Of a DNA stretch of 64,000 bases, positions 43,915 through 55,700 are shown piece by piece. How positions within the stretch are numbered: the first letter of the stretch is position 1; each line of letters starts with the position of its first letter. The translations under genes were made by a program, and so were the position numbers. The stretch spans positions 195,669-259,668 of the forward strand of contig QANU01054449.1 of the NCBI GenBank assembly GCA_003254905.1. The letters run 5' to 3'. The notes under the pieces were generated by a model. It was not told where the DNA came from, made no database searches, and was given only the letters and a program-made list of their open reading frames with translations. Source of the stretch: Nissolia schottii (Eukaryota > Streptophyta > Magnoliopsida > Fabales > Fabaceae).

Positions 43915-45000
43915 TGGGGAAAAGAAATATTACGTGTATAACAAAGGTTGTTCACAAGTTGTATATTTACATTAAATATTTTTTTTTCTTCTCCTTTACG
44001 CATTTGTTATCTTTACTCTCCTTATTCCTTTTTCATTTTTTCGCCTGTAATCTCATGCTCTACCTTCATTTTTTCTCAAACTTTTTACTTGCAACCTCCA
44101 TTTATTTTTCATTATGCTCTGTTTCTGTTTTCATTCTTATTTTTTTGTTCTTTTATATTCGTTTCTTGCTTCTTTTATTAGTTTTTGTTATTTCTTTTTC
44201 AATTCTTCTTCATTTCATCTTCTTAAAATGTTATGAATAGTATGAACAATGGCAATATTTTTTGAGTTAAGTTGTTTTTTATGTTTAGTAATGTTTCAAT
44301 ATGGTGTAATGTTTATTTTTGTGTATTGTAATGTTTGTTTATTTCATCATTTTTGTGTATTATAATGTTTATTTATATGTGGTGTAACATTTGTTTATGT
44401 GTGTTGTATTAATGTTTGTTTATGAGTATTGTAATGTTTATTTTTGTGCATGATAATGTTTTTTTCTAGTGTAATATTCCGATGTTGTAAAATGTTTGTT
44501 TATGTGTGTTGTGATATTTGTTTGGATTTTGTAATATTTATTTGTGAGCATTGTCATGTTTGTTTTTGTGATGTAATGTTTGGTTACAAGAGAGTGAGTA
44601 ATTAGGGAGCAGGAGAGAGTGTGTGACATTTATTATTCGTTATTTAATTGATGCGGATCCCATTTTATTTTATTTTATTTTTCGAAAATGTTCATTTATT
44701 TATTCTTTAATATTTGTTCATTTGTATTATAATGTTTATTTAGAATGTGAGAGAGGTAGAAGAGAAAGTGTTAGCAATTACGTTTCCTGAGTTAATGCGT
44801 CACAAGTCTCATTTTATTTTTGGTTCCATATGGGAAATCAGATATTGTCCATCGCTTCTATAATGTTTGTTCATCTTTTTAAAAATGTTTATTCACACGC
44901 CATTATTAATGTATGTTGTATGTGTATATATACACACACACACACGTTGGTTTGGTTATACGGTGGACAACACTTCGCTGTACATGTAGCATCTCTAACT
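43915..45000. mobile_element. MULE-like non-autonomous element
   Basis: The left end (about 43920: ATTACGTGTATAAC, then AAGGTTGTTCAC) matches the reverse complement of the right end (CTACATGTACAGC, then AAGTGTTGTCCAC). The terminal CTACATG motif is shared with the GRF-bearing element at 24890-27215. Candidate 9-bp flanks TAATTGGGG and TAACTGGTG agree at 7 of 9 positions, so the target duplication is only tentative. The interior has pyrimidine-rich sequence and a 22-bp tandem array. Confidence 0.6.
44285..44600. repeat. ~22-bp tandem array (AATGTTTGTTTATGTG-type monomer)
   Basis: The AATGTTT anchor occurs at about 44290, 44309, 44330, 44364, 44411, 44433 and 44455, mostly 19-25 bp apart, with degenerate copies between and after. 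It is the counterpart of the 23-bp monomers in the element at 35474-37631. A (CA)n run lies near 44931-44945. Confidence 0.7.
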
Positions 45001-45102
45001 GGTGAATATCAATTAGACTTGAGTGCATTGATAAGTTAATCTAACTATGTAAGATGCGTTTATGATAGCGTTACGCCTTTCTTCCTTTTGTAATGTTATG
45101 GT

Positions 45103-45722
45103 ATTTTTGGTACTAACCTCCAATTTAGTCTCTGATTTTTTTTAACTCATATAATTTTATCATTCTTAAGTTTTTTCATCAATTATAGTCTTTATTATTT
45201 TTTAAATTGGCCAATTTTATTCCTTTTAAATTTTTTCAGTCACTTTAGTTTTTATTATTTTTCAAATCGAGCAATTTTAGTAGAAACTTGTCTACTTTGC
45301 AATATAAATACTAAAAACACTCCATTTTCATCTTTTGCAAACATACCTCCATTAGTGTATGTGTGTTTTTCATTATGGACGTACACATTTATGAACATGG
45401 GATGCAGAATGACATCATTTTGCCTAAAGAGGATGTGTTATTAGTTGTGTACAACAACATTTTTTTATGTAGAGGAGGTGATGTAAATCTTTAACGTGTC
45501 AAGTCTCTTCGTTAGACTCTAAGTCAGCTGTGTCAAGATTAATAAAACAACTAACTTGTCTAATTTTAATAATTTTCAATGACTACATTGACTAAAAATT
45601 TAAAAATGCTGAAATTGATCAATTTAAAAAGTAATAATGATTAAATTAGCCAAAATAATTTAAAAAATATAAAACTGTTCAAGTTAAAAAATAATGGAGG
45701 CTACTTCGGGAAGTATTAACAT
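45103..45722. mobile_element. Non-autonomous DNA transposon with long inverted repeats
   Basis: The left arm (about 45103-45295) has CCAATTTAGTCTCTGATT and repeated AATTTTAT/AGTTTTTATTATTTTT blocks. It is mirrored by the reverse complement of about 45545-45722. Internal sequence of about 240 bp has no coding frame. The arms contain the same TTTAGTC/TATAGTC motif more than once, suggesting internally repeated ends. Confidence 0.65.
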
Positions 45723-45763
45723 TTTTTTTTTCGCTGCTAAATAACCCTCAAGGTTTTTCTTAC

Positions 45764-46238
45764 TGTTCCGAGATACGCACCTCGGCACAAACTCTGGATC
45801 CTGAGATTCGGGAATGGGATGAAGGTTCCGGCTTGGACTTGATCAATCTCTGGACTCGCGGTTGCGGTGGGTACCTGCAAGGACTCCAACGCTCAAGTAA
45901 GCAAGGGTGTGAGGAGTGTAATTAGTGATTATGAGATGGCTCTCGTACCTGGGGTGCTGTTTATTATATAACCGAGGCGGTGGAGGGGGTTCCGAGTATC
46001 TCGGACGAGTGATAACTCGAAACCGCGGGGGGGGCGATCGGTCCGCGGATCACGGACGACTCTATCTTATCCTGAGGGATGAGATAGCCGGGATCTCGGG
46101 GATAGCTTATCTTGAGCGGTTAGGAAGGCGGTGATCTCGGGACGCGCTATCACGACTGGTTGGGTCTGTATGTTCCGCGGGTATGGGCCGGAGCAGGTGG
46201 CCCGCGAGGGATGGGCCTTTATGGCCCTGTCCGTAACA
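45764..46238. mobile_element. Solo LTR with perfect 5-bp target duplication, GC-rich
   Basis: The 475-bp unit begins TGTTCCGAG and ends CCGTAACA. It is flanked by CTTAC at 45759-45763 and again at 46239-46243. TG...CA ends plus a 5-bp duplication and no internal domain define a solo LTR left by intra-element recombination. It is strikingly GC-rich compared with its surroundings (G-runs near 45980 and 46030). A TTATATAACC TATA-like motif lies at about 45964-45973. Orientation was not determined. Confidence 0.85.
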
Positions 46239-46439
46239 CTTACTAAATTATATTATTTTAAAAATAATAATAATATAGCTCTTTAGAAGCAATCACTTTA
46301 CCCAATACAAACTGATAACAATGAAATTATCGTATCCAAACAAAAGATGTTAAAATTGAAAGGAATTTCATGGATGTATTTAAAATCTCTAAATTTAAAA
46401 AATATTTTATTCAAGTGTTGTCCACGAGGCACGACGCAA

Positions 46440-47000
46440 GGGAAGGAACACGAGATGACCGCACTGCTCTGGGATAATGTCTGGCACCAGCGAAACTTAT
46501 GCTGGACAAACAGGAATTTTCTGCCGTCGGTGGGTGTGTACAGTGAGGTAAGGAACATTGACAAAATTTATGCCTTTGTTAATCGTGGTAGCAACAAATG
46601 GACAAACCTTTGCTTAGGTGCCTACAAGATCAATGTTGATTATGCCTGTGGCGTGGCCAGCAGCTCTCATGGCTTCCGTGTTGTTATTTGAGTTGAAATA
46701 GCCAAGGAGCACTTGTCTATGGAAATGGCAGCCGGAGAATAACGGTTGTTACTTGCTTGGGAGGTGGGTTCTTTTGAAAGTTATTTTGAAGAGCGACACA
46801 TATGATACTATAAACAGAATAAACTAAGGTTAGGTTAGCTGAACCTCTCAGCATAATGGTTCTATTATAGCATATATTTTTTCTTATGCTGTTTGATTTT
46901 CTCGATTTGATGTTGCTCGTGCTCTTAAGGTTGGGGATGTTGTCCCCGATTGTGTGGCTAATTTTGCTTTATTCCACAGACTCTATAAGTTGAAATGTGA
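46440..47000 (+). pseudogene. RNase H-like fragment of a LINE-type retroelement
   Basis: The plus strand reads KINVDYACGVASSSHGFRVV, then after a stop a stretch with MEMAAGE and LLLAWEVGSFES. Downstream it reads VGDVVPDCVANFALFH near 46930-46975. This is the order of the C-terminal RNase H domain that follows plant LINE reverse transcriptases, with several stops. Assignment rests on motif style, not on a search. Confidence 0.45.
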
Positions 47001-47049
47001 ACCTTCCAATTTTTCTGAACCATTTTCTTATCGTGGATTTGAGTATTTA

Positions 47050-48065
47050 ATAAAATTAGAGTTTTCATTAAAAAAAATTATTCAAATGCAACTTTAAAGA
47101 GATCATCACGATTCAAACCATGTAGGTGGTGTTTAAAAATGTCTCTTAATTTCGTGGCTCTACATGGGGAAATACTCCAAAAGAAAGAAAAATAAAATAA
47201 AAGAGGATAAGTTGTGCAAATTATTACTAAAATTAGTTAAAATTGCACTCTATTCTAAATTATGTGTTAAATTGCACTCTCCATAATTATTATTTACAGT
47301 TAATTGTCAATGATCTATTAAGTTTTTGTTTTTATTTATTTTACCTGTGTTTTTTGTTATATTACTGAAAATAACGAAAACAATATTTATATTTTTATTT
47401 GATGCATTCGCAAATTTTTTTTATAAAATCCAAAAAATAGATTAAAGATTTTATTGTTTTCACTTATTTTACTATTTTTTATTTTCCAAACTTTTACAGA
47501 AAAAAATTACATGAAATAAAAATAGAAATTCAGCATATTATTCGTGATGCCACAATAAAAAATAGGAGTGAAATATAATTTTACACATAATTTAAAGTAA
47601 AGTATAATTTTAATAATTATAAGAATAATATTTTGTAATTTACCCAGTAAAATCCGAAGATTGAGTTTAGTGGTCACAGTAGCAATATGAGATATGGCAA
47701 TGGGATTGGAGACTTATCCAATTCATACAAAGCCCGAAGGGATTAGCTGATGAGCAAACGAGTCTGGCCCAAATGCGGCCTAGTGATTGGGTGCGTATAA
47801 AACTAGTCACGAATCTTCTCTCTTCTTTATTTGACCAAAGACAAAAAATCAAAAAGTAAAGTTGTGGTACATAATTTATATTTGGATGCTTTTATTACAA
47901 TTTAGTACCCCACAAAAAAAGTTAGATTAAAAAAAATTCTTCCATCAACGGTAGGAACTTGGAATAAAAGTTCAATTAAGGGAAATTCAAAAGTAATTGC
48001 ATTAATTATGTTCGAGAAAGTAAAATTCACCATTCATCTACCAAACCTTACGAGAATCATTCTTT
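47050..48065. other. AT-rich spacer
   Basis: No gene or structured repeat was recognised. A 61-codon minus-strand ORF at 47667-47852 has no identifiable similarity. Confidence 0.4.
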
Positions 48066-48068
48066 TAA

Positions 48069-48771
48069 CGTTGAGTTTGATTATTGAAACACAATGGATA
48101 AATTGAAAAACATAGAAGATAAGATGACAAATTATTATTTATTTTGTAACAGTGTATAAGATATACTTATTTGTATTTATATTTTGTTTGATTTAATATA
48201 AACAAGACATAAAATACACTCTAACAGATTTAAAATACTCTTATTACATTAATTTAATAAAAAATTAAAAAACACACATTATCCTACTGAAAGGTTATGC
48301 CCCCGTGTCCGCATGTCCAAGCAAAACAAAGATACAAAAAATACACAATTTTTCGTGTCCTGAGTCTCAGTAAACAAACCAGATTTTTGTCTCTGTGTCT
48401 CAATATTTCTGTCTGTAAGCAAAGAATTGGTTGTGTTTGGTTAGTGAGATAGAAAGACACAAAAATCGTGTTTGGTTATTGAGACAGATGCAAAAATTTG
48501 TGTCTCAGGTTAAAAAAATCATGTATTTTCTGTACCTCTATTTTGGTGAGACAAGAAGATAAGATACGGAGATACAATCTTTCAGATAAGGATGATGTAT
48601 TTTTTCTATTAAATTAATGAAATAAGTGTATTTTATGTTTTGTCTTTATTAAATCAAACAAAATATAAATACGAATAAGTGTGTCTTATATACTGTCATC
48701 AAACAGAATACAAGACTAACTTATATATCATATTTTTGTATTTTAATTTGTTTTAACAACCAAATGCAACC
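48069..48771. mobile_element. 703-bp foldback MITE with TAA target duplication
   Basis: The flanks are TAA at 48066-48068 and 48772-48774. The ends read CGTTGAGTTTGATTATTG (left) and GGTTGCATTTGGTTGTTA (right, reverse complement). The arms are inverted over most of the length; TATTTATATTTTGTTTGATT and ACATAAAATACAC occur in both. A second inverted pair lies near the centre (48370-48470), suggesting either a nested insertion or head-to-head units. GAGACA/TGTGTCTC motifs link it to the MITEs at 27355 and 31048. Confidence 0.75.
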
Positions 48772-48774
48772 TAA

Positions 48775-49727
48775 AGAGACAGATGAATATAATCTCAAGT
48801 AGTTTAAGCTCTCTTAAAGTAAATGTAATAAACTAAATTTGAATATAAGAAGAATATTTATAACATCATTCATGATGATAAATAAAATAATTTTGGAATC
48901 ATTTATTAATTACTGGGTGAATAATAAATATTTTTAAATGCATTAACTACATGTAGAAATCAATACTTTAGAATTCACTATGATTAACAAATCCTTAGAA
49001 GAAAATGGGGGACAATTGTTAGTGTTACTTGCTGGTTAACATTAGAAGCATGCCGGATATGAAAAAAAAAAATTTCTCATTATTTTTTGGCTAAATTTGT
49101 CTCTCCAATACTCCTTTCAACACAACGCAGGCAATAAAATAAAATATAAACATATGCATACAGCATATTTATCTGCTCTTTCTCATAATTTAATTTTGGT
49201 GTTTTTCCGTCATCACTATTCATTAATGCTGCGACTTTATGAAAAGATGAAAAGTAGTAACAAATGACTCTCTCGTCTCTTGTCCATTTGCACTTTTTTT
49301 TCTTCGCTCTTGCAATGACTCAATCTCTTCATCGCTTCCCCAACCGGAACCGTGCAAGAGAAGAAAAGCAGAAAAAAAGAGACTATAAGAAAAACTAAAA
49401 AAAAGAAAGAAATGTATTTTGAACTGAAAAATGCAAAGCAAGTGAAAAAATGAGAAGCGTGTATGAGGCTGAGCAAAGACGTGCAGAAGGAGGTGGGAGA
49501 GACGGGCACCTAAACTGAAATTCCAAAACGCACTAAATAAAGATAAAAATATTAATTTTCAGATCAGATTATTATTCTCGCACCAACCTACGAAATATAT
49601 ATACGCACAAGCAGATTTTTCCATCAACATCGCATTTTACAGAAGGGTTTGTTTGATTCCTCTATCGCAGCTCGTAAAGCACGAAGGAAGAAGGAACGGG
49701 GGAAATTTTGAGCTGAGAAGAAGAAGA
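48775..49727. other. Upstream region of the kinase-CYTH gene
   Basis: This is intergenic DNA of 0.95 kb. An ATATATATA TATA-like box at 49595-49603 lies about 125 bp upstream of the start codon. Short overlapping ORFs at 49223-49509 (minus) show no family motif. Confidence 0.5.
49595..49603 (+). promoter_or_regulatory. Candidate TATA box of the kinase-CYTH gene
   Basis: ATATATATA lies about 125 bp before the ATG at 49728, a plausible distance for a plant promoter with a 5' UTR of about 90-100 nt. Confidence 0.4.
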
Positions 49728-52700
49728 ATGGATGACGAAGTTGTGCAGCGAGTGTTCCACGAAGGAGGCCGCGATTTCTTCCAGCAGCAGCCTTCTTCCT
49801 CCTCCATCCTTCAATCTCTCCCTCTCCATGTGGTAACTGTAACATGCATCAACCTCATCTTCTAATTTCATTTCGATTTCTATTTTTTATTTTGTTGCAA
49901 TTTTTTTTAATTCTTGCTTTATCATTTATCGCTATTAGACTTGACTCTGCTTCCTAGCGCTGGCTTGCGAAATACAATTTGGATGAATCAAACTTAGTGC
50001 GTGTATGTTTTTGTTGAAATAGATGCGTTTCTTTCCTTCAATTTTAGGGTTCGAAGCTTAATTTTATTTATAGGTATGGTCAATTTATTTCAGCATTTGA
50101 TAATTTTGCATATCGTTAAACGGACGTACCTGATAGCTGAATGGTGAAAAATTTATCTCCATTTTAATATTAAGTTCACTGTGATAGTATAACTGTGCAT
50201 GTATTAGTGTGTTGCTGATCATCTTATAATTTGAACTTTAGCTGCTTAATTATCATGATCCAAGAAATTTGTGGAAAATGTTGCTATTTGCTAAGATGTG
50301 GATGAAATGGTGCAGTCTTTTGATCATGGCTATTATTTGTTGGTAAAATCTGTCCAAGAATTACGAGAGAAAAAGGAGGGCCTTGTTACGGTTGGCATTG
50401 GTGGTCCTAGTGGTTCTGGAAAAACAAGGTATTGATGTTTTCTTCAATGTATTATTTTGGGTGTGTTATGCTCAAGTGAATTAAGTATACCCTTGGTTTT
50501 TCTCTAAATTGTTGTTTCAATTTCACTGTTTTTGAAGCTTAGTAGAAAAGGTGGCTTCTGTTATTGGTTGTACTGTTATATCAATGGAGAATTATCGTGA
50601 TGGAGTTGATGAAGGGAATGATCTGAATTCTATAGATTTTGATACCCTGATCAAGAATCTTGAGGTTTGTATTTTCTTCTCTTTTACTCTAACTCTAATT
50701 ATTGTAGTGTTGATGGCTTTGATGGGTTTGCAAGGCTGATGTTTTACTAAATCTTTGAGTTTTATGCTTTACTTATGGCCTTTTCAAACTTTATATTTTA
50801 TATTAGCAACTTTCAGTCTTCCTAGGATCTGATGACCAACACTAGAAAAAGGGATATAATAGAAATGCATTAACGGCCGCTGATTTGTCATGATTATATG
50901 TTTGTTCTCTTTTTGGCTGAAAGTGGTTAGATTATGCATCGAACGATCAATTTAATATTTAATTTATACTCTCAGACTGGCTTATGGTGTTAGTAAGAAA
51001 TGCAAGTGAGTTTTACATCTTGCTTAGTGCAAAGAATTTTTTTTCCCTTTTATTTGATATTTTGTTGATGGGGTTATGTTATATGTTGTGATTAGGACTT
51101 GACAAAAGGAGATGATACGTTAATCCCTGTGTTTGATTATCAGCAAAAGAGATGCGTTGGCTATAAAGCGATAAAGAGTGCTTCATCTGGGGTGGTGCGC
51201 AAAGCTCATTTTAGTTTTATAGGAGTTTCTTGTTATATATTTACTTATTTTTGTTGTATTTGTTTTCAGGTAATAGTTGATGGCACATATGCATTGCATG
51301 CAAAACTGCGGTCTTTACTGGATATTCGAGTTGCTGTGGTAATTTTTTAGCATTATAATAGTTTTGTGGCCTTCGTTAAGCAATGTTGCTTATAAATTTC
51401 AATTAATATTTGTCATATATTTTTTATGTATCAGGTTGGTGGTGTTCATTTTAGCCTGCTTTCTAAAGTTCGCTATGACATTGGCGATTCTTGTTCACTG
51501 GATTACCTTATAGATAGCATTTTTCCATTATTTAGGAAGCACATCGAACCAGATCTTCATCATGCACAGGTTGGTCCCTCTCTTTTTTTTACCTCCATTT
51601 TTCAATGCTAATGCTTTTACTTCGTCTGCCTTTTTTTGGCAGATCAGAATTAACAACAGCTTTGTATCATCATTTAGAGAGGCAATCTACAAGGTTAAAT
51701 GCAAAAGTGAGGTGTGTCTATCATGAATAAATTGGTACCAATGATTGTCTTTCTGTATACAATTTTTTTTCTCTGATTAATTGTCAATGAGTGAACACTG
51801 TTAAATTTGTTGGGTATTCTTTCTCTGTAGTGCCCATCTATCTATTTTTACTTTTCCTTCCTTGTGTTTTGGAAGCCTATTGGCTGCATGGTTTTTCACT
51901 TCATACCCATATGATGCTGCCTTTTGAATTTATTTTTTTTAAAAACTTTTTTGTTTTTGTGTGTTTTGGGCTACCATAGAACTTTTATGGTTTTGACTAA
52001 ATTTTATATTTTGTGACAGTCTCCTGACGGATGTACAAGTTCTGCCTTTCAAGGAAATGAAGCCCAAACGGACAAGTGAGTGTTTCAGATGTAGAAAGGA
52101 AAAGATTGTGCTGGTCATTAGTTTATTTTATCTCTAGCTGTTTCTTACTATAATTCTAATTCGTAGAACTTTGAATACCTTCACTAGAGAATTTGTCTGC
52201 TTTCAGTTTTATAGAAATGTACCTTAGACCTCCTTCTGCCAGTGAAGAAGCAAGGATAAATGATTGGATCAAAGTGCGGCAGTCTGGAATTAGATATTAT
52301 TTATCACTTGGTGACCAGAGGATTGTTGACAAACATTTCATTATCAGACCTAAAGCAGAGTTTGAGGTATGAATATTTTCAATTTCTTTTTCATTTATGC
52401 TTTTTCTTTTTCTTTTTTTAATAGTAAAAATATATTAAACAACATGAGTGGGGTGTATCACATATGTAGAGCATTTAGTTATAGGATATATCTCCAAAGA
52501 ACTCTATCTCTCTAGTTTAAACCTGTTGATTGCAGGATGGATTTTTACCCCTCCCCTTCGTCGAAAATAAAATGAGGTCTGCGGAAATTGTAAATGTGCC
52601 CTTCATGCCTAGTAGACCACATAAAAAAAGTAATGTTGACTTGCTAATCATCTTCTCTCTGCCTGTTCCAACACTTAGAAGTCTTTGTCCACATGGTGTT

Positions 52701-55700
52701 TTGTGCTATTAAGCCTGATTAAAATATTTTGTTTAGTCTTAGATGCCTTGTACTCTTGGTACACTTCTAATGCTGTACCTCAGTTATGCCTCTTTTATCC
52801 TTCTTCCATCTGAAATGTGTTGTTATCCATCAAAAGAATATGATCCTACTCTTCTGTTGACAGTTTTGTCTGTCCTGTTCTGATTATAATGTTGAAACAG
52901 GTTGGACGAATGACATTGGGTGGATTGTTGGCTCTTGGGTACAATGTTGTTGTTAGTTATAAACGCGCATCTACAACTGTCAATAATGGCAAGGTTTCAG
53001 TGTCTTTTGAAACCATTGATGCTCTTGGTGAGACATTCATGGTAATGAGAGGAACAGATAGGAAGGTATGACGTTTTTTTTCTTCTTATAACTCTCACTT
53101 ACATTCCCTTTTAAAATCAAATCTTCTAAGTGCGTTTATTCTTCACTTTTGAGTGATTCAACATGTTTATATGGCAACTAGCATTTTATTCTTCACTTCT
53201 GCCCTATACAATGAACTTTACGCAGATGTCCTAGGAAACCAAAATTTTAGCACCACTGTGGATTTTATTCAATGAAAATGAAAGTGGAATACGAAAGCAT
53301 GGGTTTTAGAAAAAGGAATTCTTGGACGTGTTTTCTTGTGGTAATGTTCAAATCTGAAAATCTATGAAAAGGTTTTTTTTAAAGAAGGATAAAAATTAGC
53401 TTTGGAGAAGTATTCATATTTTATAATATTTTTCTGAAGAGTTAATTCTTGATTGATTGCATAGTTCTTTTCCTGGGCTGTTTCAAAATTTTAAGTTTAG
53501 CTGAATGGAACTTATTTTGTCTTGACTTGGCCAATCTAAGTTTCACAGCACAAACCATAATTTTTATCTGAAAATCATCATTTAGACCAATGTTTTTCTT
53601 TTCTCACCACGAACCTGATACTTTAGTCTGATATATTTTTTCCTTTTGTTCTTTTTTCTTCTCATTTTTAGAAGGGTTTCTGATCCTCCCACACTGTTTT
53701 TTGCTTAACTTCTCTTGTTAAAGGCTTTCCTTATAGAGTGTGAATGTTTTATTTTCTTCCATTTTCCATGTATTATGCTTGCTGCCTACTCCTGTTTTAC
53801 CATTTTTGGTTGATAATATGCCAAGTTACTTATCCAACAGAAGGAAAAAAATATTTCTGCAGACTGTTGGAACAGAAGCATTGAGGATTGGTATCAATGG
53901 ACCTTGGCTTACTAAATCATATCTGGAAATGATTCTTGAAAGAAAAGGTAGGGATTTATGCATTTTCAATTAATCCAGCTACTTTTTATTGTTTGATATT
54001 CTTTTTTCTTATATATGGTGCTGATTGCTACAATAGGATAGTTTGTTTTGAGGATAGCTTCAGTCAATTAATTTCACCACAACTTAAATTGTCTATCAGT
54101 ATATTATCTTAATTATCAAGATAATAACAAGCTCAATTTCCTTCTATTGATGTGACTCATATTTAACAGTGAACATTTCTTTCTCTTTCTTACTTTCATG
54201 CAGGTGTACCTCGTCTTAGTACACCACCGCTCATGACTAATACATCTTTGTCTGGTAGTCAAGAAACAACGATCGTTGCACCAAAGCCAATTCGCGTTAC
54301 CCCTGACCTTGTTACGGGGCTTGAGGATTTTTCTCAGCCATGGACACGATCCCCTACAAAATCTAAAATGGAACCTGTCGTGGCAACATGGCATTTCATA
54401 TCTTCAGATTCCTCCCTCCCTGACAAATCAATCCTAGGTATTTGTCCTTGAATTGGAGGATATACCCTAAACTCTTGATGATTTCCTGCATGCTACATAA
54501 GATTTGCTTTACACTTGAGACTTCTCTCATAAAGCAACCACAGATCCTTCATCTTTCAGGGATACCATTAGGCTTGCTCCAATGCCTGATTCATATGACT
54601 TGGATAGGGGATTGCTCTTGGCAGTTCAAGCAATACAAGTAAGAAGGAGAAGCATGGAAATTGCTTCGGAGCCTCATGTTTTGAAGATTAAAATTCCTTA
54701 AGAAATTCATATTTATATGTTTGATTGAATCCAATCTGCCTATTTATCATTGTTCCAGGCTTTGTTGGAGAATAAAGGTGTCCCAGTCATAGTTGGAATT
54801 GGTAATATGAATGTTTCCTGATACCACCACCTTATTCTGTGTTTGTGCGTGTGTCCCTATTTACTCTTGCAACATGCTGCCTTCACATTACTGTCTTTCT
54901 CTGCTACATGAAACAATGTAAACAACTGGGTGCATCTCAGAAAAATGAAATGAACATTTAACTTTAAATTTCTGTAAAACATCTTAGATGAGGAGACATT
55001 TCAGAATAATCGGAATATGTGGAGGCCTTTTAAATATGTCATAGCATTCAGCATCTGTAATTGATAAGTAGCTAGTGAACAATCTAATGTCAATTTAGGT
55101 ATTACCTTATTGGAGATACCAAGTTAGTTCATCAAATATTGACATTATTTTTAATAACGTATTGTAGCTTATGGAAGTTATAATGCTTTTCTTTTATCTA
55201 GGTGCCCTAAATACATGCTTGTGAAAATTCAATCTTAAAAAAGTCTCAAACAAAAACAAGAACATGATCATCATATACCATTAAACACATGAATTTCCAT
55301 GTCTGGGAACTGCCCTTTGTTGTATTTTATTATCCCTATCATTCTCTTTAACTCTTGATGTTGAAATATTTTCTCACTTGGTAATACTCTTAAAACTTCA
55401 AAAAGATGTTTATTGTTTTCTACACTTGTAATTTTGTCCCTGAAATTTTAAGGACTGATTCATGAAAATAAATTCAGAGACTAAATTGGCTATTTACTCT
55501 ATTTTTATTTTTTATTTTTTATTAATTTATAATTATTTTCATTTTCTATCGTACATTGGCTGAGCATGTTGGTTAAGGGTGTGTTGGAAAGTCAGACAGT
55601 GTATTTGTGAGTACAAACTTCATTGTTTTTCTTCTGAAATAAAAAGTATTTACTCCATGCATACATATGCATGTGTGGTCATACCAAAAAAAGTATTCAT

